A DNA stretch of 64,000 nucleotides from Solibacillus merdavium (GCF_014836935.1 NZ_JACSPW010000008.1:62001-126000); one strand, 5' to 3'. Counted from the first letter of the stretch, positions 52,666 to 64,000 are shown. Numbers and translations: made by a program. Notes: generated by a model from the sequence alone, not told the origin.

Positions 52666-53052
52666 TTATTGCTCAGTAAATTTCGAAAGTACACCATTGA
52701 CGAACTTGCTTGATTTTTCGTCACTGAATGTTTTGCAAAGCTCAATTGCTTCATTCATTACAACTTTGTTTGGTGTTTCTGCCTCATACAACAATTCGTA
52801 TACAGCTAAACGTAGTACAGTTCTCTCAATTTTCGGTAGACGACTAATCGTCCATTTTTCAAGGTTTTTTTCTAGCGCTGCGTCAATTGCTTCCAAGTTT
52901 TCAGTTGTCCCACGAACTAATTGTTCCAAAAAGGCATTCGATTTTTGTTCTTCTTCAAGAACATGACCAATCGCCTCTTCTATTGAAAGTTCTGTGCTGT
53001 CTAACTGAAACAAAGCTTGCAACGCTTTTTGGCGCGCCTCTGTTCGTTTCAT
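52666..53052 (-). CDS. nusB: transcription antitermination protein NusB
   Basis: 128 residues, the NusB all-helical fold: TEARQKALQALFQLDSTELS at the N-terminus and RTVLRLAVYELLYEAETPNK. It is an rRNA antitermination factor with NusE/S10. It is the gene before folD in the conserved Bacillus order; the Asp23 gene that usually precedes it (yqhY) lies about 4.7 kb away here, beyond the glycerol genes. Confidence 0.96.
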   Translation of the reverse strand: MKRTEARQKALQALFQLDSTELSIEEAIGHVLEEEQKSNAFLEQLVRGTTENLEAIDAALEKNLEKWTISRLPKIERTVLRLAVYELLYEAETPNKVVMNEAIELCKTFSDEKSSKFVNGVLSKFTEQ

Positions 53053-53187
53053 AAATTAAAGCTCTCCTTCATAAGTAGCATTACTTGTTATCATAGCATA
53101 TTTTGCAAGGCGTAGCACAGTTTGACTGAAAATTTTTGGCTGTAAAAAGAGATTTGCGTAAACTATCTTAAAATGGTGAAATTTGCG

Positions 53188-53228
53188 CTAAAAAAACGAC
53201 ATGTTTAAGTAAAAACAACATGCCGTTC
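53188..53228 (-). terminator. terminator of the 88-aa gene
   Basis: On the minus strand ACGGCATGTT pairs with AACATGTCGT (one G-T pair) and is followed by TTTTTTT, about 35 bases after the stop at 53263. Confidence 0.8.
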
Positions 53229-53262
53229 CTATACTTTTTATAAGAAATTTTAGAACCGATAA

Positions 53263-53529
53263 CTAATTGTTCTGAAGTGGGATCATCAGTGTACCTGTTT
53301 CACGCTTGTCATTTTCGGAACCCGGGAATTCAAAAAGGTACGTTATTTGTTCTGTCGTTTCCTTTAACACAAAGAACTGAAAATGCTCCATGTTTTCCAG
53401 GAAATACCGGATGTCCTGCATCGCCATTAACTCTCCTACTTCTTCGTAATGCGCTAATGCTTGCTTAAAGTAGGCAGTAATTAATGTTAAATCTTCTTCA
53501 TTTGCCATACGAATATAATCTTTGCTCAT
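53263..53529 (-). CDS. hypothetical protein, 88 aa
   Basis: A soluble 88-residue protein with an N-terminal helical half (MANEEDLTLITAYFKQALA) and a beta-rich C-terminal half. GAGGAG lies about 10 bases before the ATG and a terminator follows, so the gene is probably real. I do not recognise the family. It lies between glpK and nusB; co-transcription with glp by readthrough is possible because the glpK terminator is weak. Confidence 0.7.
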   Translation of the reverse strand: MSKDYIRMANEEDLTLITAYFKQALAHYEEVGELMAMQDIRYFLENMEHFQFFVLKETTEQITYLFEFPGSENDKRETGTLMIPLQNN

Positions 53530-53573
53530 ATTTATTAACTCCTCAACTAGACTACGACATATTATAGCATAAT

Positions 53574-53601
53574 TCCAAAAAGGAAATAGAAAGTCAGTTC
53601 C

Positions 53602-53604
<3 letters not shown>
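53574..53604 (-). terminator. possible weak terminator of glpK
   Basis: On the minus strand AAGGAA (overlapping the glpK stop) pairs with TTCCTT followed by TTT; the stem is only 6 bp with a 13-base loop. Confidence 0.3.
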
Positions 53605-55901
<2,297 letters not shown>

Positions 55902-55912
55902 GGACTCCACCT

Positions 55913-57559
55913 CTATTTATTGGATATTGTTACGTTTTTTAGTTCGTTTTCGAGTTGTTGTTTTTGATACATCTTTTGATTTTCTGTCCAGTTCAAATAT
56001 TCTGCCATTTCCTTTATTACTGTTTCTTTATACCGTCTTACCAAATCAATATTAAATAATAGCGCACCCGTTCTGCGAATAAAAAAGTCTGTCGGGGTAC
56101 ATGCACATTCTTCATTCATTGCATAATAAAGCTGACCATATATAATAGGCGGTAAATCTCCTTTTGCCTGTGAAATATAATTAAATACTTTGTCAACATT
56201 CGTTCCGTAAAACTTCGCCAAATAACGACTTTGATCTTCGGTTAAACCGAATTGCTGTCCAATTATAGTACGCTTACTGACGAATCGTTCAAAATATTTA
56301 GAACCACTCATATCCCCGCCTGAAATAGGTAGATGTTTCGTAATGGATTTCCCGTATGATTGCTGATATTCCTCATTTAATTGCGAAACAACTAAGTCCA
56401 CAATTTTTTCAGCCATTTTCCGGTACCCTGTCAGTTTTCCTCCTGCAATCGTAATAAGCCCATTTTCAGACTGCCATATTTCGTCTTTCCTCGAAATTTC
56501 CGAGGGTGCTTTCCCTTCTTCATGAATGAGTGGTCGGACACCTGCCCAAGCGGACTCTATTTTCTCTTCTGTTATTTGCAGTTGCGGGAACATATAATGA
56601 ATCGCATCCAAAATATATTGACGGTCTTCTTTTGTAATATCCATATTCTTTGGATCACCATCATAAAAAGTATCCGTTGTCCCTACATAAGTTTTTCCAT
56701 CTCGAGGAATCGCAAAAATCATTCGCCCGTCTTTTTCTGTATCAAAATAAATGGCCTGCTGTAATGGGAAATCGTCCTCATCAAAGACAAGATGAACACC
56801 CTTCGATAAAATAAGGTGTTTATTGTTGAACTCCCCATCCAATTTTCGTACGTCATCAACCCAAGGACCGGCAGCATTCACAACTTTTTTTGCTTTAATG
56901 GTATATTGTTCACCCGTTAATTGATCTTCCACCTTTACTGTGGAAAAGGCTAAATTATTTGATTCAAATCCAACCACTTTCAAATAATTCAATGCAAATG
57001 CTCCATTAGCAGCAGCTGCTTTCATTACTTCAATTGTGAGACGGGAATCATCTGTTCGATATTCGACATAGACACCACCTCCAACCAATCCATCCTTTTT
57101 AATAAGTGGTTCACGTGCAATCGTCTCATCGGCAGATAACATGAATCTTCTTTCATCCTTTTTAACGCTCGCTAAAATGTCATACACTTTCAAACCAAGC
57201 GCCGTCGAGAACGTACCAAACGTCCCTCCTTTATGAAACGGAAGTAGCATCCATACAGGGGTCGTAACATGTGGTCCATTCTCATAAACAATCGCTCTTT
57301 CACGTCCTAATTGTGCGACCTCTTTGATTTCAAATTGCTTTAAATAGCGCAATCCGCCATGTACAAGCTTCGTTGAACGACTGCTCGTTCCTTCTGCAAA
57401 ATCCTGCATTTCTGCCAATCCTACCTTCAATCCTCTTGTTGCAGCATCAAGCGCAATACCCGCTCCTGTAATGCCGCCTCCAATCACAAAAAGATCAAAC
57501 GTTTCTTCTTGGAATACTTTTTTCATTCGTTCTCTGGCTGTTGCAGAAAAGTTTCCCAT
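55913..57559 (-). CDS. glpD: aerobic glycerol-3-phosphate dehydrogenase
   Basis: About 548 residues: FAD-binding [20 protein letters not shown] at the N-terminus, [18 protein letters not shown], the oxidoreductase core, and a C-terminal helical domain of the GlpD family. It oxidises glycerol 3-phosphate to dihydroxyacetone phosphate and feeds the quinone pool. It is the first gene of glpD-glpF-glpK, in contrast to B. subtilis where glpFK and glpD are separate units. AGGAGG lies 11 bases before the ATG at 57559; the upstream frame to 57613 covers the promoter. Confidence 0.96.
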   Translation of the reverse strand: MGNFSATARERMKKVFQEETFDLFVIGGGITGAGIALDAATRGLKVGLAEMQDFAEGTSSRSTKLVHGGLRYLKQFEIKEVAQLGRERAIVYENGPHVTTPVWMLLPFHKGGTFGTFSTALGLKVYDILASVKKDERRFMLSADETIAREPLIKKDGLVGGGVYVEYRTDDSRLTIEVMKAAAANGAFALNYLKVVGFESNNLAFSTVKVEDQLTGEQYTIKAKKVVNAAGPWVDDVRKLDGEFNNKHLILSKGVHLVFDEDDFPLQQAIYFDTEKDGRMIFAIPRDGKTYVGTTDTFYDGDPKNMDITKEDRQYILDAIHYMFPQLQITEEKIESAWAGVRPLIHEEGKAPSEISRKDEIWQSENGLITIAGGKLTGYRKMAEKIVDLVVSQLNEEYQQSYGKSITKHLPISGGDMSGSKYFERFVSKRTIIGQQFGLTEDQSRYLAKFYGTNVDKVFNYISQAKGDLPPIIYGQLYYAMNEECACTPTDFFIRRTGALLFNIDLVRRYKETVIKEMAEYLNWTENQKMYQKQQLENELKNVTISNK

Positions 57560-57593
57560 AACGTACGTTTCCTCCTTACTATACAAAACTGTT

Positions 57594-57623
57594 ATTCTAT
57601 ACCCTATTTTCACCCTGTTCCAA
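57594..57623 (-). promoter_or_regulatory. candidate SigA promoter for glpD-glpF-glpK
   Basis: On the minus strand TTGGAA (57618-57623) and TAGAAT (57594-57599) are 18 bases apart, 35 bases upstream of glpD. The leader is too short to hold a GlpP-type antiterminator hairpin. Confidence 0.4.
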
Positions 57624-57683
57624 AACTTAAATTCATAAATGCAAGAAAAAAAGGATTCAACTGTGCATATTTAGAACGTGCCC

Positions 57684-57722
57684 AACAAAAAACCGAGCTT
57701 TATTGGAAAATAAGCTCGGTCA
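57684..57722 (-). terminator. terminator of the Asp23 gene
   Basis: On the minus strand ACCGAGCTT pairs with AAGCTCGGT and is followed by six T, 15 bases after the stop codon at 57737. Confidence 0.9.
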
Positions 57723-57736
57723 CATGGTTCATATTA

Positions 57737-58141
57737 TTATTCTGCGTCTTTTGAATTTTCAAACTGAATACCCGTAATATGGATATTTACTTCACTCGTT
57801 TCGATAGCTGTCATATTTAGAATAGCTTGACGAATTGTTGTTTGTACTTCTTTTGCTACCTTTGGAATCGCAAAGCCATATTTCACTGTACAGAAGACAT
57901 CAATGACAATATTGCCTTCTTCCGACATAGCCGATTTTATGCCTTTTGAATGTACTTTTTTACCGAAGCGCTCGGCAACACCTGACGCGAAATTTCCGCG
58001 AGTTGCTGCAATTCCTTCTACTTCTGTTGCAGCAATACCTGCAATTACTTCAATTACTTCTGGCGCTACTTCAATCTTTCCTAGCTCTTCTTTGCCAACT
58101 GGTGTAGGTTGAACAAATGCTACATGTTGTTTCTCAGCCAT
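57737..58141 (-). CDS. yqhY: Asp23/Gls24 family envelope stress protein
   Basis: 134 residues of the Asp23/Gls24 family: KIEVAPEVIEVIAGIAATEV followed by EGIAATRG, and the basic FGKKVHSKGIKS segment. In Bacillus the YqhY paralogue sits beside nusB and accBC and influences acetyl-CoA carboxylase activity; here it is separated from nusB by the glycerol genes. It is soluble. The ribosome binding site is GAGAGGATG. Confidence 0.85.
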   Translation of the reverse strand: MAEKQHVAFVQPTPVGKEELGKIEVAPEVIEVIAGIAATEVEGIAATRGNFASGVAERFGKKVHSKGIKSAMSEEGNIVIDVFCTVKYGFAIPKVAKEVQTTIRQAILNMTAIETSEVNIHITGIQFENSKDAE

Positions 58142-58271
58142 TTGTGATACATCCTCTCTTATGTAAACTAATGGATTTCTAACGCTTTTACTTTAAATCC
58201 TTATGTTCAGTATACTACAATTATACACTTCATGTAGAATGGTTACGCCACTTTTCTAACAGGAACGTTTA

Positions 58272-59345
58272 TTATCCGTCATTCCAAACAAATTGCCCTT
58301 GATTTGGGTCCACTAGTTTTACGTCGTTTGCCTCGCAATAATGCTTTGCAGCAAATAGTATATCCTGTCGTACCTTCAGCATAATATCCGAGTCGTTTGT
58401 ATCGACAAAATAACGAATAAGAATGCGACAACTATTTGGTCTAAGCTCATCCAACGCTACATGGATAACATTTTTTGACGTCTTCGGATGCAGTGAAATC
58501 TGCTTGCGTAATCTTTCAATGAACTTCACGATTGCCTCTTCACTATTATCATTTGAAAGAAACAAATAATGCTCCACTTTCCGCTGTGTGCGCTTTGATA
58601 AATTGTAGATAGGTCGATTCACCAAATAGGAGTTCGGTACATAGACCAACCCTTTATCAGACGTCTGGATAAGGGTACTTCGTAAATTAATATCTTCAAT
58701 TGTCCCATCAATTTTTTCGTCACTGGACATTACCCAATCGCCAACTTGAAATGGTTTATCAAGCGCAACACTCATCCCGCCGAAAATATGAGCCAGTGTA
58801 TCACGAATACCAAAAGCCAGCGCTACCCCTGTTAATCCAAGTGCTGTTAAAAACCCATTTAAATTAAAATTCCACAATGAAGCAATTGTAAACATCGCAA
58901 TTGTCATTACAGCAACTTTACTAATCCGTAAGAAAAATGGAGTCAAAATATCCTGATCTTTCCCTGTTTCAAATCGATGGGGATTTTTCAAATAAAAACT
59001 CAGTACATCATAAAGTGCATTAAATGCAAAAAACACATAAACCGAATCAATATAAATACTTAGCTTTTCATTGTCAAATAGCCACACTTCCACTAAAAGA
59101 GATACTGCTATTACAATTAAACTGAAAATAAGCGCATTGCGGATTGATGGATAAACACTTTTTGCAATATCACTCATTACCGGATGATTTTTCTTATTTA
59201 ACAAATCCGCTATTTTAAATAGAAGCGGGCGAATAATTAATCGGATGATAAGTAAACCAACGATTAATATCGCAGCAGCAGCTAATGCATCTGGTAATGT
59301 AGGCACAGTAACAGACGGTATTAACCATTTAATTGATTCCCACAT
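58272..59345 (-). CDS. MscS-family mechanosensitive channel
   Basis: 357 residues: four or five N-terminal membrane helices, then the MscS pore helix and beta domain signature ALGLTGVALAFGIRDTLAHI and GDWVMSSDEKIDGTIEDINL with STLIQTSDKGLVYVPNSYL, and a C-terminal soluble domain. It would open under membrane tension to release solutes on hypo-osmotic shock. GAAGGTG precedes the ATG. It is a single gene, divergent from the DUF4440-like gene. Confidence 0.92.
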   Translation of the reverse strand: MWESIKWLIPSVTVPTLPDALAAAAILIVGLLIIRLIIRPLLFKIADLLNKKNHPVMSDIAKSVYPSIRNALIFSLIVIAVSLLVEVWLFDNEKLSIYIDSVYVFFAFNALYDVLSFYLKNPHRFETGKDQDILTPFFLRISKVAVMTIAMFTIASLWNFNLNGFLTALGLTGVALAFGIRDTLAHIFGGMSVALDKPFQVGDWVMSSDEKIDGTIEDINLRSTLIQTSDKGLVYVPNSYLVNRPIYNLSKRTQRKVEHYLFLSNDNSEEAIVKFIERLRKQISLHPKTSKNVIHVALDELRPNSCRILIRYFVDTNDSDIMLKVRQDILFAAKHYCEANDVKLVDPNQGQFVWNDG

Positions 59346-59534
59346 AGCTTCACCTTCTTTACAACTTTAAATCAAAATCATACCATGTATTGAAATGGTT
59401 TGACTAACCCAATGAAAATTCCGAATATTCATTCGTTCTATACTGCATCATCTTGATTTTTGGCTTTTAAGTTTGTATTATTTTCCTTACAAACAATATG
59501 CTCAACTATTCAGCATTAAAACGGAGGAATCGTT

Positions 59535-59879
59535 ATGAAATCATTAAAGGAACAGTTTTTACAGTTAGAACAACAACTCATGCTTTACCGTAAGCGTGAT
59601 TTTACAGCTTATTTAAGCGAAGATTTTAAAGAATTTGGTTCCTCTGGTGGCATTATGGATAAAAATTTCCTACTTGAAAATGTAACCGAACAAGGCTTTG
59701 ACAAAGTCTATTATGACGTCACAGACTTTGAAGCGCTACTACTTGCAGACGATATTGTTCAAACAAGGTTCATTACAACGAATTTAACAAATGGTAAACA
59801 ACAAAACCGTAGCTCACTTTGGCGCAACGAAAATGGGATATGGCGCATGTTTTTCCATCAAGGTACACCGTCAATTTAA
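59535..59879 (+). CDS. DUF4440-like (NTF2-fold) protein
   Basis: 114 residues with the SnoaL/NTF2-like pattern of DUF4440: EQFLQLEQQLMLYRKRDFTA, FKEFGSSGGIMDKN, and a C-terminal SLWRNENGIWRMFFHQGTP. Such small proteins may be enzymes or ligand binders; no catalytic residues can be assigned. GGAGG is 7 bases before the ATG. Confidence 0.82.
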   Translation: MKSLKEQFLQLEQQLMLYRKRDFTAYLSEDFKEFGSSGGIMDKNFLLENVTEQGFDKVYYDVTDFEALLLADDIVQTRFITTNLTNGKQQNRSSLWRNENGIWRMFFHQGTPSI

Positions 59880-59906
59880 AAAGCCACTCTCAATCGAGAG
59901 CAGCCC
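59878..59906 (-). terminator. terminator of the VanW-domain gene
   Basis: On the minus strand GCTGCTCTC pairs with GAGAGTGGC (two G-T pairs) around a 4-base loop, followed by five T. It overlaps the end of the convergent DUF4440-like gene. Confidence 0.75.
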
Positions 59907-59911
59907 ATATT

Positions 59912-60913
59912 TTAAGACTTTTTTAATACATCCTTATATTGATGTGTAGTCCGTAATTCAATGGTGAGTGTGTTCTTCGAATAAAAAGTTCTAATTAAGA
60001 ACGGCACCCCGCTATTATTCTGGAATTTAAAATCCAATGTGCCATATGAAACCGTTGCATCTCTGCCAGTTGGCACATAGCCGATGTTTAGAGAATGATG
60101 GTGCCTTTCCTTCATTTTAACTCCAAGTTGATCCACTGCATTAAATAATGTGGAAGATGTTTGGCAAATACCTCCACCAATACCCATTACTAGCTGCTTA
60201 TTAATTATTTCTGGGGCTGGTTGGTAGCCTTTTGACACCGATCGTTCACCAACCATTGTATTGAATGAAAAAGTGTCTCCATCACCCACTACTATATTAT
60301 TGAGTGCAATTGCTGAAAGCTCGATATTTCTGCTTCTTCCTGTTTCAGAAGAAGAGAAATATGTAGTATATGAAGCAACTGTAACATCATTCATTAAAGG
60401 GATGTCCTCAGCATTATAATTACTTTCCAGCAAGTATAAAGGTAAAAAAATGTCTTCACCTTTATATGAAGCAGCAATTACTTTTTCCACTAATTCACTT
60501 TCCTTTAAAAGGATTCCTGGATTCCCCTTAATAATCTCACCATTAGCGTCCACTCTATCCAATTCCATTTGTTGATCATAGCCAGGGATATCCTTAGTTC
60601 CTCTAGCTAATTCCCTTGCTATTTCTTCGACCTTTGATTTGTACAATTTGTCATCCACACCAAACCCCATTAATTGCGGAGAAAAGGTTTTAACAATCTG
60701 TAAAGTTCTCGGATCAATTAAGGTAATAACGACTGGGTAGATGAACTGTTGCTCCGAAATGGCGACTTCTGAAGTAGAAGTTAGATTATCTGAAACGACG
60801 TCCAAAACTTGTTCATCCATTTCAGCATTCCCTTCGTCCGTTACCCTCAAATTCTGTTGACAACCCGATAAAATGCAGACACTTATAAAAAAATAAATAA
60901 CCCATGTTTTCAT
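59912..60913 (-). CDS. VanW-family lipoprotein
   Basis: 333 residues with a lipoprotein signal (lipobox LSGC at about 16-19) and a C-terminal VanW domain (about 190-320): DTFSFNTMVGERSVSKGYQP and GGGICQTSSTLFNAV. VanW proteins occur with cell-wall precursor or spore envelope genes and in vancomycin-resistance clusters, with no defined reaction. The first 170 residues are an unrecognised extracytoplasmic region. It is next to two peptidoglycan-related genes, so an envelope role is likely. Confidence 0.88.
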   Translation of the reverse strand: MKTWVIYFFISVCILSGCQQNLRVTDEGNAEMDEQVLDVVSDNLTSTSEVAISEQQFIYPVVITLIDPRTLQIVKTFSPQLMGFGVDDKLYKSKVEEIARELARGTKDIPGYDQQMELDRVDANGEIIKGNPGILLKESELVEKVIAASYKGEDIFLPLYLLESNYNAEDIPLMNDVTVASYTTYFSSSETGRSRNIELSAIALNNIVVGDGDTFSFNTMVGERSVSKGYQPAPEIINKQLVMGIGGGICQTSSTLFNAVDQLGVKMKERHHHSLNIGYVPTGRDATVSYGTLDFKFQNNSGVPFLIRTFYSKNTLTIELRTTHQYKDVLKKS

Positions 60914-61033
60914 TTTATTTCCCCTATCTATAAAAGCAAAGATTGTCTAGTCTATTCAGAAATTTTTTTTTAGTACCGTTACTTTTATAGGTAAGGAAGG
61001 GGATAGATGATAAGTATAATGAATTTAACCACT

Positions 61034-62029
61034 TTATTTTTTCGCGTTCTTCGCTTCTATTTCCCATCTGGTAAGGGCAGGATAAGGATCAAACGCCCAT
61101 TCTGTCCGTCCATTGAATTTATAAATTCCATAATGGAGATGCGGCGGAAATTTCCCTGCTGTCCCCTCCTTTCCGTACCCAGTACTTCCAACATACCCTA
61201 TAACTTGTCCTGTCTTTACAATATCGCCCTCTTGTAAGCCTTTTTCAAAATAAGCTAGGTGAGCATAATAGTGGTAGGAGTTATGATTATCTCGTATTCC
61301 AATACGCCACCCACCAAATTGATTCCATCCCATTACTTCTACTACACCATAAGAAGTGGAAAGTACGGGTGTATTGTAAGGAGCATATATATCTGTTCCT
61401 TCATGGTTTCTCCTTCCACCCCATCCACGATTGGCTCCCCATGTACCGCTATAGCTATAGTCAGCTCCAATTACAATCGGAAACGTATGCTGGTCCAGTT
61501 CAATTGTTCTAAACTTCTCATATAATTTGGCTATCGCGACTATTTGATTGACAGATATTTCGTTTTTATAGTAATCCCATAATGCTAACTTAAAATTGTC
61601 TTCACCATAGCCATACTGTCTTAAATAGTTGGCCATCGATAGCAATACATCTTCATCATTCGTTTTATCGGCAATGCCATCCCCGTCGCCATCGATGCCC
61701 AACCCATTAAAATAGGCAATGGAAAGTGGAGATTTATCATTTTCTGACGGATTTAATGCCCCAGACCAAAACTCATCTGAAAATTGTATAGCGATTACTG
61801 ATTCGCGTTTTGGTATATCCGTACGGACCTCTTGGATATTGCGCTCAAATTGGTCAACGGCCGCTAAATAATACCATGGCATCAATACATTTTCATGTTT
61901 CATATAATAGCTCATTCTTTTTTGTACTAATCGCTCTTTCGTCGGGGGACTCTCGGATTCCGAAGCTTCTGCAATCGGTATAAATACCCATAAAAAGGCA
62001 GTTGTAATGATTATTGCAAGTCGGTTCAT
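61034..62029 (-). CDS. secreted M23 peptidase with N-terminal helical domain
   Basis: 331 residues: a signal peptide (about 1-22), an N-terminal helical region (about 30-165, with Ca-binding-like DGDGDGIADKTNDED, reminiscent of lytic transglycosylase modules), and an M23 metallopeptidase domain (about 180-315) with metal ligands in RNHEGTDIYAP and PHLHYGIY. It would cut peptidoglycan cross-bridges outside the cell. It starts 7 bases after the deacetylase stop, so the two are one operon. Confidence 0.92.
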   Translation of the reverse strand: MNRLAIIITTAFLWVFIPIAEASESESPPTKERLVQKRMSYYMKHENVLMPWYYLAAVDQFERNIQEVRTDIPKRESVIAIQFSDEFWSGALNPSENDKSPLSIAYFNGLGIDGDGDGIADKTNDEDVLLSMANYLRQYGYGEDNFKLALWDYYKNEISVNQIVAIAKLYEKFRTIELDQHTFPIVIGADYSYSGTWGANRGWGGRRNHEGTDIYAPYNTPVLSTSYGVVEVMGWNQFGGWRIGIRDNHNSYHYYAHLAYFEKGLQEGDIVKTGQVIGYVGSTGYGKEGTAGKFPPHLHYGIYKFNGRTEWAFDPYPALTRWEIEAKNAKK

Positions 62030-62036
62030 AGCTCCC

Positions 62037-62816
62037 TCACTCCTCTACGACATGATGCTTTTCTTCATTTTGTAAATGAATCATTTGGGAGACCGTAATA
62101 AATTTATATCCTTCTTTTTTAAGCTCTGGCAAGATTTTTTCCATTGCTTTTACCGTTTGCTCTCGATTCCCACCACCATCATGAAACAATATGACATCCC
62201 CATTTTTCAGCCCATTTAATACTGTAGTGACAATTTTGTTTACACCTGGTTCTTTCCAGTCTTCTGTATCCTGATGCCAGGACCACATTACAATTTTGTA
62301 GCCTTTTTTCACAACCTCATTTACAATAGGCTCCGTATAGTATCCTTCAACTGGTCGAAATAAATATGGCTTTTCCCCCGTTATGCTAAAAATAACATCC
62401 GACGTTTGGTCAATTTCCTCTAAGATGTGGGAGACTGATTTTGTATTCGGATGGGTATATGTGTGATTTGCAATTTCATGTCCATCTTCAGACATACGAA
62501 GCACAACTTCGGGACTTTTCTCAGCGTGCTGTCCCACGATGAAAAAAGTTCCCTTTGCTTCATATTGTTCGAGCAAATCCAAGATCTGCTCTGTATACTT
62601 TGGGTGCGGCCCATCATCAAATGTAAGTGCTACAACTTTTTCGTCTGTTTTTATATCCCAAATAATATGTCCTGTCTCTTCATAATACTGGCGTCCTTTT
62701 TCTAAAGATTTTGCATTCGTTGCCCCGAGACTATGGAAAACATAGAATGCCGCAAATAAAAATAAAAGAACTAAAAATAAAATAAAGGCGATTCTTTTAA
62801 TTCTTTTTCTCGTCAC
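62037..62816 (-). CDS. polysaccharide deacetylase (NodB domain)
   Basis: 259 residues: one N-terminal membrane helix (about 7-27) and a NodB catalytic domain with all five motifs: TFDDGPHPKYT, HTYTHPN (metal His pair), FRPVEGYY, MWSWHQDTEDW and VILFHDGGGNREQT. It would deacetylate GlcNAc or MurNAc in the cell wall, as PdaA, PdaB or PgdA do; the N-terminal anchor places it at the membrane. It starts at GTG after AAGGAAG and is followed by the M23 peptidase gene. Confidence 0.93.
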   Translation of the reverse strand: MTRKRIKRIAFILFLVLLFLFAAFYVFHSLGATNAKSLEKGRQYYEETGHIIWDIKTDEKVVALTFDDGPHPKYTEQILDLLEQYEAKGTFFIVGQHAEKSPEVVLRMSEDGHEIANHTYTHPNTKSVSHILEEIDQTSDVIFSITGEKPYLFRPVEGYYTEPIVNEVVKKGYKIVMWSWHQDTEDWKEPGVNKIVTTVLNGLKNGDVILFHDGGGNREQTVKAMEKILPELKKEGYKFITVSQMIHLQNEEKHHVVEE

Positions 62817-62939
62817 ATTATCACTTCCTTCATTGTTTTACTCTTCATTAGTATTTAGAGAAACGTAAAAAAAATGTACTTAATTTAAAGTGAAATAAAT
62901 CCAATTAAAACATGGTTAAAATTGGAATTTAAAAACAAA

Positions 62940-62972
62940 AAAAGTGTTGTTTCAAAAAGAAACAACACTTTT
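62940..62972 (-). terminator. terminator of the permease gene
   Basis: On the minus strand a perfect 14-bp stem AAAAGTGTTGTTTC / GAAACAACACTTTT around five T, followed by further T. It lies just after the permease stop. Confidence 0.93.
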
Positions 62973-62978
62973 CTTAAT

Positions 62979-64000
62979 TTAATGTGGTAAATAAGCTAAC
63001 TGTAATACAAATAAAACCGCAAATATATAAACAAGCGGATGTACTGCACGCCCGCGACCTTTAATCAGCATAATAAGTGGATAACTGATAAATCCTAAAG
63101 CAATCCCTGTTGAAATGCTTGAAGTTAACGGCATCGATAAAATAACTAAAAATGCAGGAAACGCATCTTCCATTTCATCCCAATTTATGTGCTTTACAAC
63201 ACTAATCATTAAACTCCCTACAATAATCAGTGCCGGTGACGTAATCGCCGCTACAACTGATAAGGAGCCAACAAGAGGTCCGAAAAATGAAGCAAAGATG
63301 AATAGCACAGCAACTGTTAATGCAGTTAAACCTGTACGTCCACCTACCGCTACACCAGAGCCGGATTCTAAATATGCTGTTGAAGGACTTGTCCCAAACA
63401 TCGCACCAGCAGTGGTTGCAAGTGAATCGGAAATAAGTGCTTTACGTGCACGAGGTAATTTTCCATCCTTCAATAATCCTGCCTGCTTTGATACTCCGAT
63501 TAATGTACCTGTCGTATCAAATAATGTAACTAAAATGAATGAAAAAATAACACCATATAAACCATATTCTATAACTTCCTGAATCGCTGTAATCGGATTA
63601 AATACAATTAAGCCTTCCGGAAGATGCGGTAGCGCTACTACTTTATCAATCGAAAGCTGTCCAGTGAACATCGCAATAACAGCGGTCACAATCATACCGA
63701 TAAAAATTGCCCCGTTTACTTTACGTGCCATTAATGCGACCGTTATGAACAACCCGATAAATGTAAGTAAAGGTGCCGGTTCCGTAATATCTCCAAACTT
63801 GACTAAATTGGAAGTATCCGCCACGACAATTTCAGACATACGAAGCCCGATGAAAGCAATAAATAAGCCAATCCCTGCTGTAATCGCCAACTTAAGGTTT
63901 TCCGGAATGGCTTTTATCAGCATCTCACGGAATGGCGTTAAACTAATAATAATAAATAAAATACCTGCAATAAATACTGCTGAAAAGGCAGTAGTATAAG
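62979..64000 (-). CDS. NCS2/AzgA-type purine permease, N-terminus outside the window
   Basis: About 340 residues are visible; the frame is open to the right edge (TTAFSAVFIAGILFIII and SLTPFREM precede the internal Met at 63923), so the gene is partial. It has about ten membrane helices and AzgA-like motifs: TGTLIGVSKQAGLL, GTSPSTAYLESGSGVAVGGR and NWDEMEDAFPAFLVI. By family it imports guanine, hypoxanthine or adenine with protons (PbuG/PbuO type); the substrate is not determined. Any purine riboswitch would lie outside the window. Confidence 0.92.
   Translation of the reverse strand, partial: YTTAFSAVFIAGILFIIISLTPFREMLIKAIPENLKLAITAGIGLFIAFIGLRMSEIVVADTSNLVKFGDITEPAPLLTFIGLFITVALMARKVNGAIFIGMIVTAVIAMFTGQLSIDKVVALPHLPEGLIVFNPITAIQEVIEYGLYGVIFSFILVTLFDTTGTLIGVSKQAGLLKDGKLPRARKALISDSLATTAGAMFGTSPSTAYLESGSGVAVGGRTGLTALTVAVLFIFASFFGPLVGSLSVVAAITSPALIIVGSLMISVVKHINWDEMEDAFPAFLVILSMPLTSSISTGIALGFISYPLIMLIKGRGRAVHPLVYIFAVLFVLQLAYLPH

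Noticed and set aside
61007-61237. 76-codon open frame on the plus strand with AAGGAAGGGG before the ATG
   Set aside because: The ribosome binding site is tempting, but the frame is antisense to the M23 peptidase gene and low in complexity, with no terminator.
63115-63582. 155-codon open frame on the plus strand
   Set aside because: Antisense shadow of the permease gene, which has clear family motifs and a terminator.
63115-63923. Met at 63923 as the start of the permease
   Set aside because: The frame continues upstream to the window edge with membrane-helix sequence typical of the family, so the gene is partial and not complete.

Overview
The window is a stretch of chromosome from a low-GC, endospore-forming Bacillales bacterium. 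Three things point there: the gene order folD-xseA-xseB-ispA-dxs-tlyA ... argR-recN-spoIVB-spo0A followed by bcd-bkd, which is the Bacillus subtilis yqh/yqi/yqj neighbourhood; strong GGAGG-type ribosome binding sites; and sporulation genes with matching Spo0A boxes. Leucine dehydrogenase and the bkd genes without ptb and buk, joined to a B12-dependent methylmalonyl-CoA route, suggest a Planococcaceae member (Lysinibacillus or Solibacillus type). That last step is inference. No tRNA, rRNA, CRISPR array, insertion sequence or prophage was seen. Almost all genes read on the minus strand.

Layout. (1) 51-7157: a seven-gene acyl-CoA catabolic operon (ADP-forming acyl-CoA ligase, two MaoC hydratase-like proteins, a thiolase-like protein lacking the usual cysteine, a DUF35 zinc-ribbon protein, two unlike acyl-CoA dehydrogenases). 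It resembles the paired-subunit organisation of the mycobacterial igr cholesterol operon. (2) 7455-14394: accessory genes: a large HTH protein of unknown role, an M23 peptidase, an ECF sigma/anti-sigma pair and small membrane proteins. (3) 14461-20427: CheW, an M20 peptidase, a coiled-coil/ATPase/AIM24 cluster and a GrpB-Nudix fusion. (4) 20786-35963: branched-chain amino acid and propionate catabolism. Leucine dehydrogenase and the branched-chain oxoacid dehydrogenase make acyl-CoAs; the carboxyltransferase, epimerase, B12 mutase and its chaperone MeaB carry propionyl-CoA to succinyl-CoA. A bacilliredoxin, a YqjA-type membrane protein and an unlisted 31-residue Prli42-like peptide lie between them. 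(5) 36377-44254: YqzF-like protein, phosphodiesterase, FapA-like protein, spo0A, spoIVB, recN, argR. (6) 44449-53052: an orphan BcsB-like protein, then tlyA, dxs, ispA, xseB, xseA, folD, nusB. (7) 53263-64000: glycerol catabolism (glpD-glpF-glpK), Asp23 protein, MscS channel, three cell-envelope enzymes, and a purine-type permease cut by the right edge.

Regulation visible in the sequence includes two CcpA cre-like sites (7389 and 35985), four Spo0A boxes around a SigH-like promoter upstream of spo0A, a SigG-like promoter at spoIVB, an ECF-type promoter at the sigma gene, and about twenty hairpin terminators that divide the minus strand into operons. Repeats include a periodic set of four short palindromes (20490-20680) and a 190-bp structured element inside the bkd operon (31014-31203).
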